55,510 nt of DNA from Candidatus Gastranaerophilales bacterium. Lineage in GTDB: Bacteria; Cyanobacteriota; Vampirovibrionia; Gastranaerophilales; Gastranaerophilaceae. Every line of letters begins with the position of its first letter. The stretch's first letter is position 1. Made by a program: the position numbers and the translations under genes. The notes under the pieces were generated by a model, which was given only the letters and a program-made list of their open reading frames with translations, was not told where the DNA came from and searched no databases. This document shows, one piece after another, positions 8,798 to 17,271 of this stretch. Where the stretch lies: NCBI GenBank assembly GCA_944325605.1, contig CALVAX010000012.1, positions 1-55,510 of the forward strand, in the 5' to 3' direction.

Positions 8798-11700
8798 ATG
8801 AGAAAATTACAACCAAACACAAGGAAATTAGCTCCATTGATAGTGTGTTCCTTATTGGTATCAGCAATAGGTAATGCGGCGGATGCTTCAACTATTACTG
8901 ATGGTAAAGGTCAGACTATAAATCCGATTCAAGACGGACATTACATGATTCGTCCTGATTTATTTAATGATAAAGTTGGATTTAAAGAATTTCAAAAGTT
9001 GGAATTGTCTAAAGGTGAAATTCTTGATTTTATTTTCCAGGCTTACAATATAGATGGTTTTGAAACGCATACTGAGATTAATCGTTGGGATATTGATACA
9101 TTTGTAAACTTTGTAAGCGACCAGATAAAAATTGACGGTATGGTAAATGCCTTATCAAATCTTGGTGGCTCACTAAAACAAGACAGTAATTTAATATTTA
9201 TATCTCCTAATGGAATGGTTGTTGGTGCAAGCGGCGTGCTTAACGTCGGTTCATTAAGCACATTTACACCGTCTCAAGACGGATTTAATGCACTTAAAAA
9301 CGGTATGAAAACAGCAGATAGAATTGTAGATGGATTTTATCAAGCAGAGGAAACTACAAAAGTTTGGAATCCAAATGATGCTGCTTTATTTGCCGGTAAT
9401 GCACCTATCACCGTAAACGGTATGATAGTAGCAAGAGGCGATGTTGAACTTAACGGAAGTAACGTAAACGTCGGAACAAATCCTGAAGCCGGTGGTTATA
9501 ACGGAGTTATTATTGCCAGTGTTGCTAATAAATCTGATGTGTTAACCGGACAAAGTGCTGCTGATAGTTTGTTTAATTCATTAGTAAGCGCAGGTGATAC
9601 AAATTCTGCAAACGCATTTTCAAGTGCAAATGGCAAAATTATGATCACATCTTCTAAAGGAATTAACGTTGCAGATGGCGCAAAAATTAGAAATAATTCT
9701 TCAGTTCTTGGTGACACAAAACTTATAAATAATGGAACTGATGGCATAAATATTAACGGTGAAGTTTCAAACGTAAACGGTAATTTAACTATCGAAAATA
9801 ATGCCGGAGCATTTGATATAGGAACAGAAGGTCTTGTTAGAAATAACGGGACTATGAACTTGACCAATAAAACTTCAGGCACAGGCTTAACAATAGATGG
9901 AACCGTAGAAAATGACGGAACTTTAAATATAACAAACGAAAGCGGAAATAACGGACTTAACATCGGAGGAAGCGTAACGAATGATACCGGTGTTGCAACA
10001 GTTACAAACAGACTTGGCGGTTTGAATGTTTCCGGTACGGTAGATTCTAACGGTACAAAACTTGTAATGGATAATTACGGTAAAAATGGAATCGACATTT
10101 CCGGAACTGTAAATAACAACGCTGGTAGCGGTACTATTACTAACCACACAGGCGTTACAGGTGCTTTCGATATTTCAGGAACTGTTTATAATAACGGAAC
10201 TGATATAACTTTGGACAATTCAGGTGATGGCGGTTTAAATATTTCCGGACTTGTCGATAATGATAACGGTTCTGTAACAATTAATAACCACAAAGGCGGT
10301 TTAAATGTAGAAGCCGGCGGTAGAGTTATTAATGATGGAACTGCTTTGAATATGGATAATGAAGGCTCTGCTGGATTTACAATAGCAGGTCTGGTTGATA
10401 ATAACAAAGGAACTGCAGAATTAGTAAATGAAGCAGGTCATTTGGAAATATCTGAAGGCGGTGAAGTTGAAAATGACGGTGACAGCCTAACGATGGAAAA
10501 TTTTGCAGATGGCGGTTTCAGTATAGCAGGACTTGTTGATAATAATAATGGAACTGCTACTTTGACCAATAATGCAGGTGACTTTGATGTTTTAACAGGC
10601 GGCGAAGTCAATAACAGCGGCACAAAGCTATCAATGCTAAATAATGGTACAGGCAAATTGCACACCCACAACGGAAGTTCTGTTGTTAATGATGGTGCAG
10701 AACTTGTTATGGAAAATCACGGTGACGGCGGATTTACAATAGCCGGAATCGTAGATAATAACAGTGGAAATGCTACATTGACCAATGTGAAAGCTGATTT
10801 TGATATCGTAAACGGCGCAAATATTGATAATAGCGGTAATAAATTAAGTATTGATAATAGTGGAGAAGGCAAGCTAAATCTTGAAACAGGAGCCGAAGTT
10901 TATAACAGCGGTACAGCTCTTTCAATGAATAATAGCGGAGCTGGCGGATTTATACTTGCCGGAGATGTAACAAGTACAAATGGCGATACAGATTTAACAA
11001 ATACAAACAATATGTTTGATATATCAGGAACTGTAACAAATTCAGGAAACAGCCTTGATATAACAAATTCCGGCAATGGCGGACTTGCGATTTCCGGAAC
11101 AGTTACAAACCAAAAAGGTACAGCAAATATAACAAATACTGAAGGCGCATTATACATTGACGGTGACATAATCGGCGAAAAAGAAAGTCAAAAGCTTGCT
11201 ATTACAAACAAAGGTAATGGAACAGGTTTAACAATTGCAGAAGGCGGTACAGTAAATACAATAAATGATTTATATATCGCAAATGAATCCGGTGCAAATG
11301 GATTAAACATAGCCGGCTCAGTTATCAATAGAGGTGATACTGATATTTCAAACAAAGCTGGACTTTTAAATATTTCCGGCACCGTATCAAACAGTGGTAA
11401 TCTTGATATTTACAACCACGATACCGGTACAGGATTTGATATATCAGGAACCATAAGTAATGCTGAAGGAATCGCAAATTTAACCAATGAAGCAGGAGAT
11501 TTTAATATTCTTGCAGGTGGAACAGTAAGTTCAACAGGAAAAGAATTAAATATTACAAATGATAGCAACGGCGCTTTGAATATTCACAAAGATGGTAAAG
11601 TTGTGAATGATGGTGACAGCCTTACAATGACAAATTATGGAAGAGGCGGTTTCATTGTAGCAGGCCTTGTTGATAATAATAAAGGCAATGCAACATTAAC

Positions 11701-14700
11701 CAACGAAGCAGGCGATTTTGATGTTCTAGCCGGCGGTAAAGTTGATAATGGTGCAGCAGCAGGAAGTTTGTCAATGACAAATAAAGGAAACGGCAAACTT
11801 AACATAGCCGGAACTGTATTAAATGACGGTGCCGAATTAAATATGACAAATGAAGGTCTTGGCGGATTTATTGTTGATGGTCTAATAGATAACAATAATG
11901 GAAATGCTACCCTTACAAATACAGCAGGCAACTTTGATATTAATAACGAAGTAAATAATAGTGGCGATAAACTTGCAATTAACAACAGTGGTAATGGCGC
12001 TTTAAATGTTAATCAAGATGCAAATGTAATAAATAGCGGATCCGGACTTGCAATGAACAATAGCGGGGACGGCGGATTTTTAATCGACGGAAACGTAACA
12101 AGTACAAATGGTGATACTGATTTAACAAATTCAAACAATATGTTTGATATAAACGGAACTGTAACAAATTCAGGAAACAGCCTTGATATAACAAATTCCG
12201 GCAATGGCGGACTTGCGATTTCCGGAACAGTTACAAACCAAAAAGGTACAGCAAATATAACAAATACTGAAGGCGCATTATACATTGACGGTGACATAAT
12301 CGGCGAAAAAGAAAGTCAAAAGCTTGCTATTACAAACAAAGGTAATGGAACAGGCTTAACAATTGCAGCAGAAGGCACAGTTAATAATATTAATGATCTT
12401 GCTATATCAAACGAATCAGGTACAACAGGTTTGAATATAGCAGGTAAAGTAGTCAATGACGGTAATGCTGATATTAAAAACACTGCAAAAGGTGGTTTAA
12501 GTGTCAGTGGTACAGGTTCTGTAAATAACAGCAAAGGTTATTTACGAATGACAAATACTCAAGACAGAATGCTAGTTGAATCTGGAGCAAACGTAACATC
12601 TTCAGGAACTGAACTTAATATGACAAACAGTGGTTCAGATGGATTGCACATACAAGGTCATGTTACAAACACTAATGCAAATGCAAAAGTTGAATTCCGC
12701 AACAGCAACTCTAATATGGTTATCGGTCACGAAACAACAGACGAAAACATTCAGTCAAATGCCGACATCCTGATTGCAATTCAGAACGGTAACTTACGCA
12801 ACTACTTTGCAGATAAAAATATTAATCCAGAAGATGCGGGCTATAAAGATGCAACCAAAACTCTTATAACCACAACAAACGGAGCAGATCTTACAATAAA
12901 TGCACAGCAAGGTCAAATTGGTACGGATTTGGGACTTTGTGACGGCGGTGTCTGCACAGGTATCGGTCCTAACGAAAGAAACTTAACAAAATCAATTAAC
13001 ACTTCAATAGACGGTACAATCACAGCAGACAGCACAGGCGAAAATGCTCTTGTTAATATGGCAAGTTTGGATACTGATATGCGTGTCAACAAAATTCACG
13101 CAGAAAACGGCAAAGTTATCCTTCTTGCAGATTCTAAAGACTATGCGCAAAAAGGTACAACTCCGTATGATATCATAAACAGTGCAGCAGACAATTCCAC
13201 AACACCGAACCTTAAAGGCGACGCAATCTCTGCAATCGCAAGCGGCAAAATCGGTGCAAGCAAAGAAGACCGAATAACCTTCATCCAAACCGGTGTTGAT
13301 ATTGATATCGCAAACGAAAACGATGAAGCTTCACAGCCTCACAGCGACGGTATAAGCGATAATCCGATAAAATCTTCAAAAGGCGGTGTTGAATTCCTTG
13401 CAATGGAAGATGTAAATATCAAAGGTCTTGACAACGCTGATGCAAGCAAAAACGACACAAGAGTCTGCACGATAGTTTCAAGAGAAGGCTCTGTAAACGC
13501 TGAATTTTCGGGTGAAACTTATATCAAAGACATTACGGCACAGCACGAAGTCAACATTGACAACAGAGGCCCCGCAATTTACATTGAAAACCTCGGAGGT
13601 GCACCTTCAAGATATGCAGATACAGGTGACTACTACGGAATGTATGATGGTATCGTTCCGGAAAGAGCAGACATTACAGCACTCGACCTTGGAACAACGG
13701 ATGATCCGCATACTTTTGACAACGGACATTATCCGAACTCAACAATTGTAATCAAAAATGGTACAATCAACGGAAAAGGTTCAGTAAGCCACCCCGGCAT
13801 GGATCAGGATATAACTGTTACGGCTGATAACTCTTATGTTGGCGGCTACTACTTCAACATGGGTAAACACAGATATGACGATCCAAACAATCCAAACGGA
13901 TTATCACAAGTAACAAAAGATCCGACAACTAACCCAATAGTAAATGCAGGCGATCCAGATACTCCGGTATCAATCAGAGGTAAAGCTGTAAGACCTGATG
14001 ATGTAAATGAAATCGGTCAGGATGAAGAATTAAGAAGCTATTATTACTGGGATCAAGACGGTGATGGTGATCCGACCAATAATGATCCTGATCCTGAAGG
14101 AAGCGGACAGAAAGACAATGACGATTTTGAAGAACCGTTTGATCCGGATGTTGAAGGCGGAGATGACTTAGTTGTTCCTGAACCGGAACCGGTAGAACCG
14201 CCACCGGGTGACGATGACGATGATGAGCCGGATCCACCGCCACCGGGTGATGACGACGATGATGAACCGGATCCGCCGCCGCCGGGTGATGACGACGACG
14301 ATGAACCGGATCCACCACCGCCGGGTGATGACGACGACGATGAACCGGATCCACCACCGCCGGGTGATGACGACGATGATGAACCGGATCCGCCACCGCC
14401 GGGTGATGATGACGATGATGACATCACTCCTGACGAGCCACCGGCAGATATGGACGACGCCAAACGTACCTGGAAAAAAGAAATTGACGATAACATTTCG
14501 GTAATCGACAAACGTCAATACATAAGATTTGATATTGAAGGCAACCCGAATCCGGTAATCTTTGAATCTGTTCCGGAAGTAAGCGGAATCCTGAACATAT
14601 CAAGAGGCGGTGTCCAGTTAAGCCACAACAAAACACTCAAAGTCGGTGATATTGTTCCGGTACATCTGAAATACGGCGATGTTGATATTCAGGCAAACGT

Positions 14701-14881
14701 AAAAATTGTTTCAGCAAATGATGAAACAGCCGGAGGTGAATTCGTAGACCTTGATCTTGCAACAGCTAACCAGTTATTATACTTAAGCTTGTTGATGGAT
14801 GGCAACGGAAACATCGAACAGCAGCAATATTACGCTCAAACCGAAGACGGAGCGATTTCAACCACAGGTGAAGATGAATAA
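8798..14881 (+). CDS. FHA/leukotoxin-like filamentous adhesin with C-terminal PilZ-like domain
   Basis: The start is the ATG at 8798, with AAGAGG 6-7 nt upstream; a GTG at 8771 lacks one. Residues 1-30 form a signal peptide ending in NAADAS. Residues about 30-185 resemble the TPS (two-partner secretion) domain of filamentous haemagglutinin, including ISPNGMVVG near 137. A long series of irregular G/N-rich repeats (ISGTVTNNG..LxITN) to about residue 1300 should form a right-handed beta-helix. A 200-bp exact internal duplication lies within it. A D-Q-D-G-D-G-D segment and six G-D5 / P4 linker units follow. The last about 120 residues carry the PilZ signature: R1906-x3-R1910 and N1933-I-S1935-R-G-G1938. 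TpsA proteins are exported through a TpsB channel; only a broken TpsB is seen, at 45238. The closest named class I know is the LktA-type filamentous adhesins. Confidence 0.88.
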   Translation: MRKLQPNTRKLAPLIVCSLLVSAIGNAADASTITDGKGQTINPIQDGHYMIRPDLFNDKVGFKEFQKLELSKGEILDFIFQAYNIDGFETHTEINRWDIDTFVNFVSDQIKIDGMVNALSNLGGSLKQDSNLIFISPNGMVVGASGVLNVGSLSTFTPSQDGFNALKNGMKTADRIVDGFYQAEETTKVWNPNDAALFAGNAPITVNGMIVARGDVELNGSNVNVGTNPEAGGYNGVIIASVANKSDVLTGQSAADSLFNSLVSAGDTNSANAFSSANGKIMITSSKGINVADGAKIRNNSSVLGDTKLINNGTDGININGEVSNVNGNLTIENNAGAFDIGTEGLVRNNGTMNLTNKTSGTGLTIDGTVENDGTLNITNESGNNGLNIGGSVTNDTGVATVTNRLGGLNVSGTVDSNGTKLVMDNYGKNGIDISGTVNNNAGSGTITNHTGVTGAFDISGTVYNNGTDITLDNSGDGGLNISGLVDNDNGSVTINNHKGGLNVEAGGRVINDGTALNMDNEGSAGFTIAGLVDNNKGTAELVNEAGHLEISEGGEVENDGDSLTMENFADGGFSIAGLVDNNNGTATLTNNAGDFDVLTGGEVNNSGTKLSMLNNGTGKLHTHNGSSVVNDGAELVMENHGDGGFTIAGIVDNNSGNATLTNVKADFDIVNGANIDNSGNKLSIDNSGEGKLNLETGAEVYNSGTALSMNNSGAGGFILAGDVTSTNGDTDLTNTNNMFDISGTVTNSGNSLDITNSGNGGLAISGTVTNQKGTANITNTEGALYIDGDIIGEKESQKLAITNKGNGTGLTIAEGGTVNTINDLYIANESGANGLNIAGSVINRGDTDISNKAGLLNISGTVSNSGNLDIYNHDTGTGFDISGTISNAEGIANLTNEAGDFNILAGGTVSSTGKELNITNDSNGALNIHKDGKVVNDGDSLTMTNYGRGGFIVAGLVDNNKGNATLTNEAGDFDVLAGGKVDNGAAAGSLSMTNKGNGKLNIAGTVLNDGAELNMTNEGLGGFIVDGLIDNNNGNATLTNTAGNFDINNEVNNSGDKLAINNSGNGALNVNQDANVINSGSGLAMNNSGDGGFLIDGNVTSTNGDTDLTNSNNMFDINGTVTNSGNSLDITNSGNGGLAISGTVTNQKGTANITNTEGALYIDGDIIGEKESQKLAITNKGNGTGLTIAAEGTVNNINDLAISNESGTTGLNIAGKVVNDGNADIKNTAKGGLSVSGTGSVNNSKGYLRMTNTQDRMLVESGANVTSSGTELNMTNSGSDGLHIQGHVTNTNANAKVEFRNSNSNMVIGHETTDENIQSNADILIAIQNGNLRNYFADKNINPEDAGYKDATKTLITTTNGADLTINAQQGQIGTDLGLCDGGVCTGIGPNERNLTKSINTSIDGTITADSTGENALVNMASLDTDMRVNKIHAENGKVILLADSKDYAQKGTTPYDIINSAADNSTTPNLKGDAISAIASGKIGASKEDRITFIQTGVDIDIANENDEASQPHSDGISDNPIKSSKGGVEFLAMEDVNIKGLDNADASKNDTRVCTIVSREGSVNAEFSGETYIKDITAQHEVNIDNRGPAIYIENLGGAPSRYADTGDYYGMYDGIVPERADITALDLGTTDDPHTFDNGHYPNSTIVIKNGTINGKGSVSHPGMDQDITVTADNSYVGGYYFNMGKHRYDDPNNPNGLSQVTKDPTTNPIVNAGDPDTPVSIRGKAVRPDDVNEIGQDEELRSYYYWDQDGDGDPTNNDPDPEGSGQKDNDDFEEPFDPDVEGGDDLVVPEPEPVEPPPGDDDDDEPDPPPPGDDDDDEPDPPPPGDDDDDEPDPPPPGDDDDDEPDPPPPGDDDDDEPDPPPPGDDDDDDITPDEPPADMDDAKRTWKKEIDDNISVIDKRQYIRFDIEGNPNPVIFESVPEVSGILNISRGGVQLSHNKTLKVGDIVPVHLKYGDVDIQANVKIVSANDETAGGEFVDLDLATANQLLYLSLLMDGNGNIEQQQYYAQTEDGAISTTGEDE
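11027..11226 (+). repeat. Exact internal duplication, copy 1
   Basis: These 200 bases are identical to 12155-12354 by eye. The offset is 1128 bp, a whole number of codons (376), so the frame is kept. Confidence 0.9.
12155..12354 (+). repeat. Exact internal duplication, copy 2
   Basis: It matches 11027-11226 exactly, whereas other repeats in the adhesin are diverged. This points to recent gene conversion or duplication inside the gene. Confidence 0.9.
14202..14427 (+). repeat. Six 39-bp units encoding the Asp/Pro linker
   Basis: Six units encode G-D-D-D-D-D-E-P-D-P-P-P-P with mostly synonymous differences (GAC/GAT, CCA/CCG). The product is an acidic, extended linker before the PilZ-like domain. 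It is likely to bind divalent cations. Confidence 0.9.
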
Positions 14882-14888
14882 TTAAACT

Positions 14889-14921
14889 AAAAAAGACCGA
14901 ATAAAAATTCGGTCTTTTTTT
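14889..14921 (+). terminator. Terminator of the adhesin gene
   Basis: GACCGAAT, a 4-nt loop and ATTCGGTC are followed by TTTTTTT, 8 nt after the stop codon. Confidence 0.88.
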
Positions 14922-15104
14922 ATGGTGTCGATAAGCTCCCGAATATGGAACCTTTTAGCTACAGTTCAAAGATATTGTATAGTGAATTAATATCAATCAT
15001 GAAACAATCAACTCAAGAGTATTATAATATGAGAAGTGTTTTAGGGTTGAAGTATTAAGATTATATTACACTGTTTTGAAAATTAAGCAATTTTCGGAGA
15101 TAAA

Positions 15105-15161
15105 ATGACTTTATATGAGTATAGATTAGTTATACTTTTTTATAGGTTAATAAATGGTTAA
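15105..15161 (+). CDS. 18-codon upstream open reading frame, possible coupling peptide
   Basis: An ATG at 15105 follows a strong ribosome-binding site (CGGAGATAAA). It opens a frame encoding MTLYEYRLVILFYRLING. Its stop codon at 15159-15161 overlaps the start of the YkuD-like gene at 15154, which lacks a good site of its own. This layout suits translational coupling. It could instead be a chance frame in the leader. Confidence 0.35.
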   Translation: MTLYEYRLVILFYRLING

Positions 15162-15906
15162 AGTTTTAGCTCTAAATTTTAAAAATCTTCCTGTAAGAAG
15201 ACTCGGATTATTTCAATCTACAAGAAATGAAATAGTTAGAGAGGTTAATGGTTTACATTCAAGCAAAGATAGAGTTTTAAAATTTCATCAAATAACACAA
15301 AACAATAAACCTTTTATTATTGTGGATAAAGCACAAAGTGTTGCGATACTATACTCTCAAGGTCAATTACAAAAAACTGTTCCAGTAGGCGTTGGAAGAA
15401 CTGGTGGAGATTCTTTAAATACAGTCACTTATGATTTTAAAAACAATATTTTTGGAACAACAGGATTAACGACTCCGTCAGGTCAATTTAGTCTTAAACC
15501 TGTTGGTAATAATTGTGTAAACAGATCTTCATATCAACGTAGCAATAGGATAAACGCTGTATTGTTAGATGGGGTTCAACATCCAGCTGACTATGCGATA
15601 AACTCATCTCTAGCATTGCATCAAATACCAAATGAAGAAATGGCAAGTAGATTGTCATTGTTTTCTGTATCAGGAAGAAGGGGGATGTCAACAGGATGTA
15701 TTAATTTTAAACCTAAAGATTATGAAGAATTGATGAAAGGTGTTGACGCTAAAACTCCAGTATATATACTACCAGAAGAATGTGGCAATACTTTAGAAAT
15801 AGTGACAGCACCTAATTCTCGTTTATGGTTTCGTACTAATTATGCTAACCCTGAACAAAACAACATTTTTGAATTAGCAATGAATAAGTATTTTAAGAAA
15901 GGATAA
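15154..15906 (+). CDS. L,D-transpeptidase-like (YkuD) protein without signal peptide
   Basis: The 250-residue protein has a YkuD-type fold signature. Residues about 50-70 (PFIIVDKAQSVAILY) match the first strands of the domain. H156 (ALHQIP) and S179-T-G-C182-I-N184 match the HX(n)-[ST]-x-G-C-x-N active site, with C182 the nucleophile. No signal peptide or membrane helix is visible, which is odd for a peptidoglycan enzyme. It may use another export route, or the true start may be different. The only better ribosome-binding site nearby belongs to the 18-codon frame at 15105. Codon use is more AT-rich than in surrounding genes, which may indicate transfer. A 63-residue gene follows after 5 nt. 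Confidence 0.75.
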   Translation: MVKVLALNFKNLPVRRLGLFQSTRNEIVREVNGLHSSKDRVLKFHQITQNNKPFIIVDKAQSVAILYSQGQLQKTVPVGVGRTGGDSLNTVTYDFKNNIFGTTGLTTPSGQFSLKPVGNNCVNRSSYQRSNRINAVLLDGVQHPADYAINSSLALHQIPNEEMASRLSLFSVSGRRGMSTGCINFKPKDYEELMKGVDAKTPVYILPEECGNTLEIVTAPNSRLWFRTNYANPEQNNIFELAMNKYFKKG

Positions 15907-15911
15907 TTGTA

Positions 15912-16103
15912 ATGGTTAAATTTGGATTAAAAATAGCAGCATTTTTTGGAAGAAAATCAAGTTCAGTTGTAGCTCCAAAAGTTATGCAAGAAGCATTTTC
16001 CTCTGGATTAGTTAAGAGTCGTAATTGTGGTTTGTTTGCAAAAGCCCAACAAAAAGCAGTAAAATCTGATAATGTTGGCAAGATTGTAGATACTTTATCA
16101 TAG
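15912..16103 (+). CDS. Small basic protein downstream of the YkuD-like gene
   Basis: The 63-residue protein begins MVKFGLKIAAFFGRK and is rich in Lys/Arg, with one Cys. AAAGGATAATTGTA provides a ribosome-binding site, and the gene starts 5 nt after the YkuD-like stop, so the two are co-transcribed. The N-terminal 13 residues could form an amphipathic helix. I do not recognise a family. It might be an accessory or inhibitor of the neighbour, but nothing in the sequence proves that. Confidence 0.55.
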   Translation: MVKFGLKIAAFFGRKSSSVVAPKVMQEAFSSGLVKSRNCGLFAKAQQKAVKSDNVGKIVDTLS

Positions 16104-16140
16104 AAAGAAAGTAGGTTGAGTGAAACCCAACAATTATTAA

Positions 16141-16172
16141 AAAAGATGATAACTTTTGTTATCCTCTTTTTA
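16141..16172 (+). terminator. Terminator of the YkuD-like / small protein operon
   Basis: AAAGATGATAAC and GTTATCCTCTTT form an imperfect stem with a TTTT loop and a short T tract, 38 nt after the second gene. Confidence 0.65.
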
Positions 16173-16174
16173 AA

Positions 16175-16293
16175 TGTCGAAGGCGGGACTTGTCTTGCAT
16201 TGTCGGCGAAGAATGAGCCGTACGAGGCAGGATACTCGAACGGGTAAACCCGCGATTGTTTCGATAGAAACAATTCGGGTGAAAAGTCCGCAT
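16175..16293. repeat. Structured non-coding element beside tRNA-Leu
   Basis: The element has nested hairpins: GCGGGACTT near 16184 pairs with AAGTCCGC near 16284, CGGGT-AA-ACCCG lies at 16239-16250, and ATTGTTTC-GATA-GAAACAAT at 16254-16273. The segment GGCGAAGAATGAGCCGTACG recurs, inverted and diverged, near 53053-53075. No reading frame is supported. It looks like a dispersed structured repeat. Confidence 0.35.
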
Positions 16294-16294
16294 T

Positions 16295-16318
16295 AAAAAA
16301 GACTCCTTATGGAGTCTT
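16295..16318 (-). terminator. Terminator of tRNA-Leu
   Basis: On the minus strand AAGACTCC-ATAA-GGAGTCTT runs into TTTT, 5 nt after the encoded CCA end of the tRNA. Confidence 0.8.
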
Positions 16319-16322
16319 AAAA

Positions 16323-16406
16323 TGGTGTCGGAGATGGGACTTGAACCCACACAGATTTCTCCATACGCACCTGAAACGTACGTGTCTACCATTCCACCAC
16401 TCCGAC
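16323..16406 (-). tRNA. tRNA-Leu (anticodon CAG)
   Basis: The acceptor stem is GTCGGAG/CTCCGAC, with discriminator A and an encoded CCA. The D-arm has GTG/CAC with GGTAGA. The anticodon stem TACGT/GCGTA encloses TTCAGGT, giving anticodon CAG for CUG codons. There is a long variable arm typical of class II tRNA, and the T-arm is GTGGG-TTCAAGT-CCCAT. Confidence 0.93.
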
Positions 16407-16682
16407 ATTTTTTATTAGCTGGTCAATGAAACTGCGTATCTTCTTTATAACATAAAAATTTTTAAAAATCTATAAAAATCCAATTCTTTTTTATAATCTT
16501 TTCTTGAATTTTCAAAATACTTCATTGACAATACGAGAATTTTGAATCAACGCATAGCTCTGACCCGCCTTACACTACTCTTCCGGAGGATTGTTAATTT
16601 TTGGTTAAAGAATTAAGATTTTTATTAAAACAGGTAAATAATATAAGTGTTGAAGGTAATAATAAGTTGAAAGGAGATAAAT

Positions 16683-17138
16683 ATGAAATTCTTAATTAAA
16701 AAATCACCTGACGGATTTATTAAATCAGTAAACGACGAAATCAGCTCTATTTTGAATCGTAATTTTGACAGTCTTTTCCCTGAATATATTTTCACTGAAG
16801 ACATGGACAAATTGACTATCCCTGTTGAAATTAAAGAAAAAGATAACGAATATCAGGTTAAAGCAGAACTTCCGGGAGTTAAAAAAGAAGATCTCGACAT
16901 TGATATTGATAAAAACCATGTTATTATAAACGCTAAAAAGGAAGAAGATACTGAAGAAAATACTAAATCTTACAGAAAATCCGAATTCAGATACGGCGAA
17001 TTTTCAAGATCAGTTTACTTCCCGATGGATATTGATGTTGATAAAACCAGTGCAAAACTTGAACACGGTATCCTGAAAATTACGGCTCCGAAAATGGAAG
17101 CTGAAAAAGCTCATAATAAAAAACTTACTGTTCAATAA
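16683..17138 (+). CDS. Hsp20-family small heat-shock protein
   Basis: The 151-residue protein has an alpha-crystallin domain at about residues 40-142. It shows the conserved AELPGVKKEDLDI strand, a short EFRYGEFSRSVYFP core, and the A-x-x-x-x-G-I-L-x-I motif (AKLEHGILKITAP). Small heat-shock proteins hold unfolding proteins in the cytoplasm without ATP. The ribosome-binding site AAAGGAGAT lies 5 nt before ATG. It is monocistronic, with a hairpin at 17190-17222 after it. No ROSE or CIRCE element is recognised in the 276-bp upstream gap, so its heat regulation cannot be read here. Confidence 0.93.
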   Translation: MKFLIKKSPDGFIKSVNDEISSILNRNFDSLFPEYIFTEDMDKLTIPVEIKEKDNEYQVKAELPGVKKEDLDIDIDKNHVIINAKKEEDTEENTKSYRKSEFRYGEFSRSVYFPMDIDVDKTSAKLEHGILKITAPKMEAEKAHNKKLTVQ

Positions 17139-17189
17139 CAGTTTTTAATTTAATACGATTGTAAATTTTACATTATTCTATATTTTACT

Positions 17190-17222
17190 ACATCCGGAAA
17201 CCCTGTTTGGATTTCCGGATGT
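17190..17222 (+). terminator. Hairpin after hsp20
   Basis: ACATCCGGAAA and TTTCCGGATGT make an 11-bp perfect stem, followed by a weak TTTATAT tract. It could serve both convergent genes. Confidence 0.65.
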
Positions 17223-17271
17223 TTATATAAATAAGCGAAAGACTTCCGTTAAACAAAATGATGATTTTTTA

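Noticed and set aside
9496..12534. Antisense frames along the adhesin repeats
   Set aside because: They are repetitive mirrors of the sense repeats, with low-complexity hydrophobic translations and no ribosome-binding sites.
13974..14518. Long antisense frames under the Asp/Pro linker and the end of the adhesin
   Set aside because: They are forced by the codon repeats of the coding strand (runs of Ser/Gly or Arg/His) and have no start signals.
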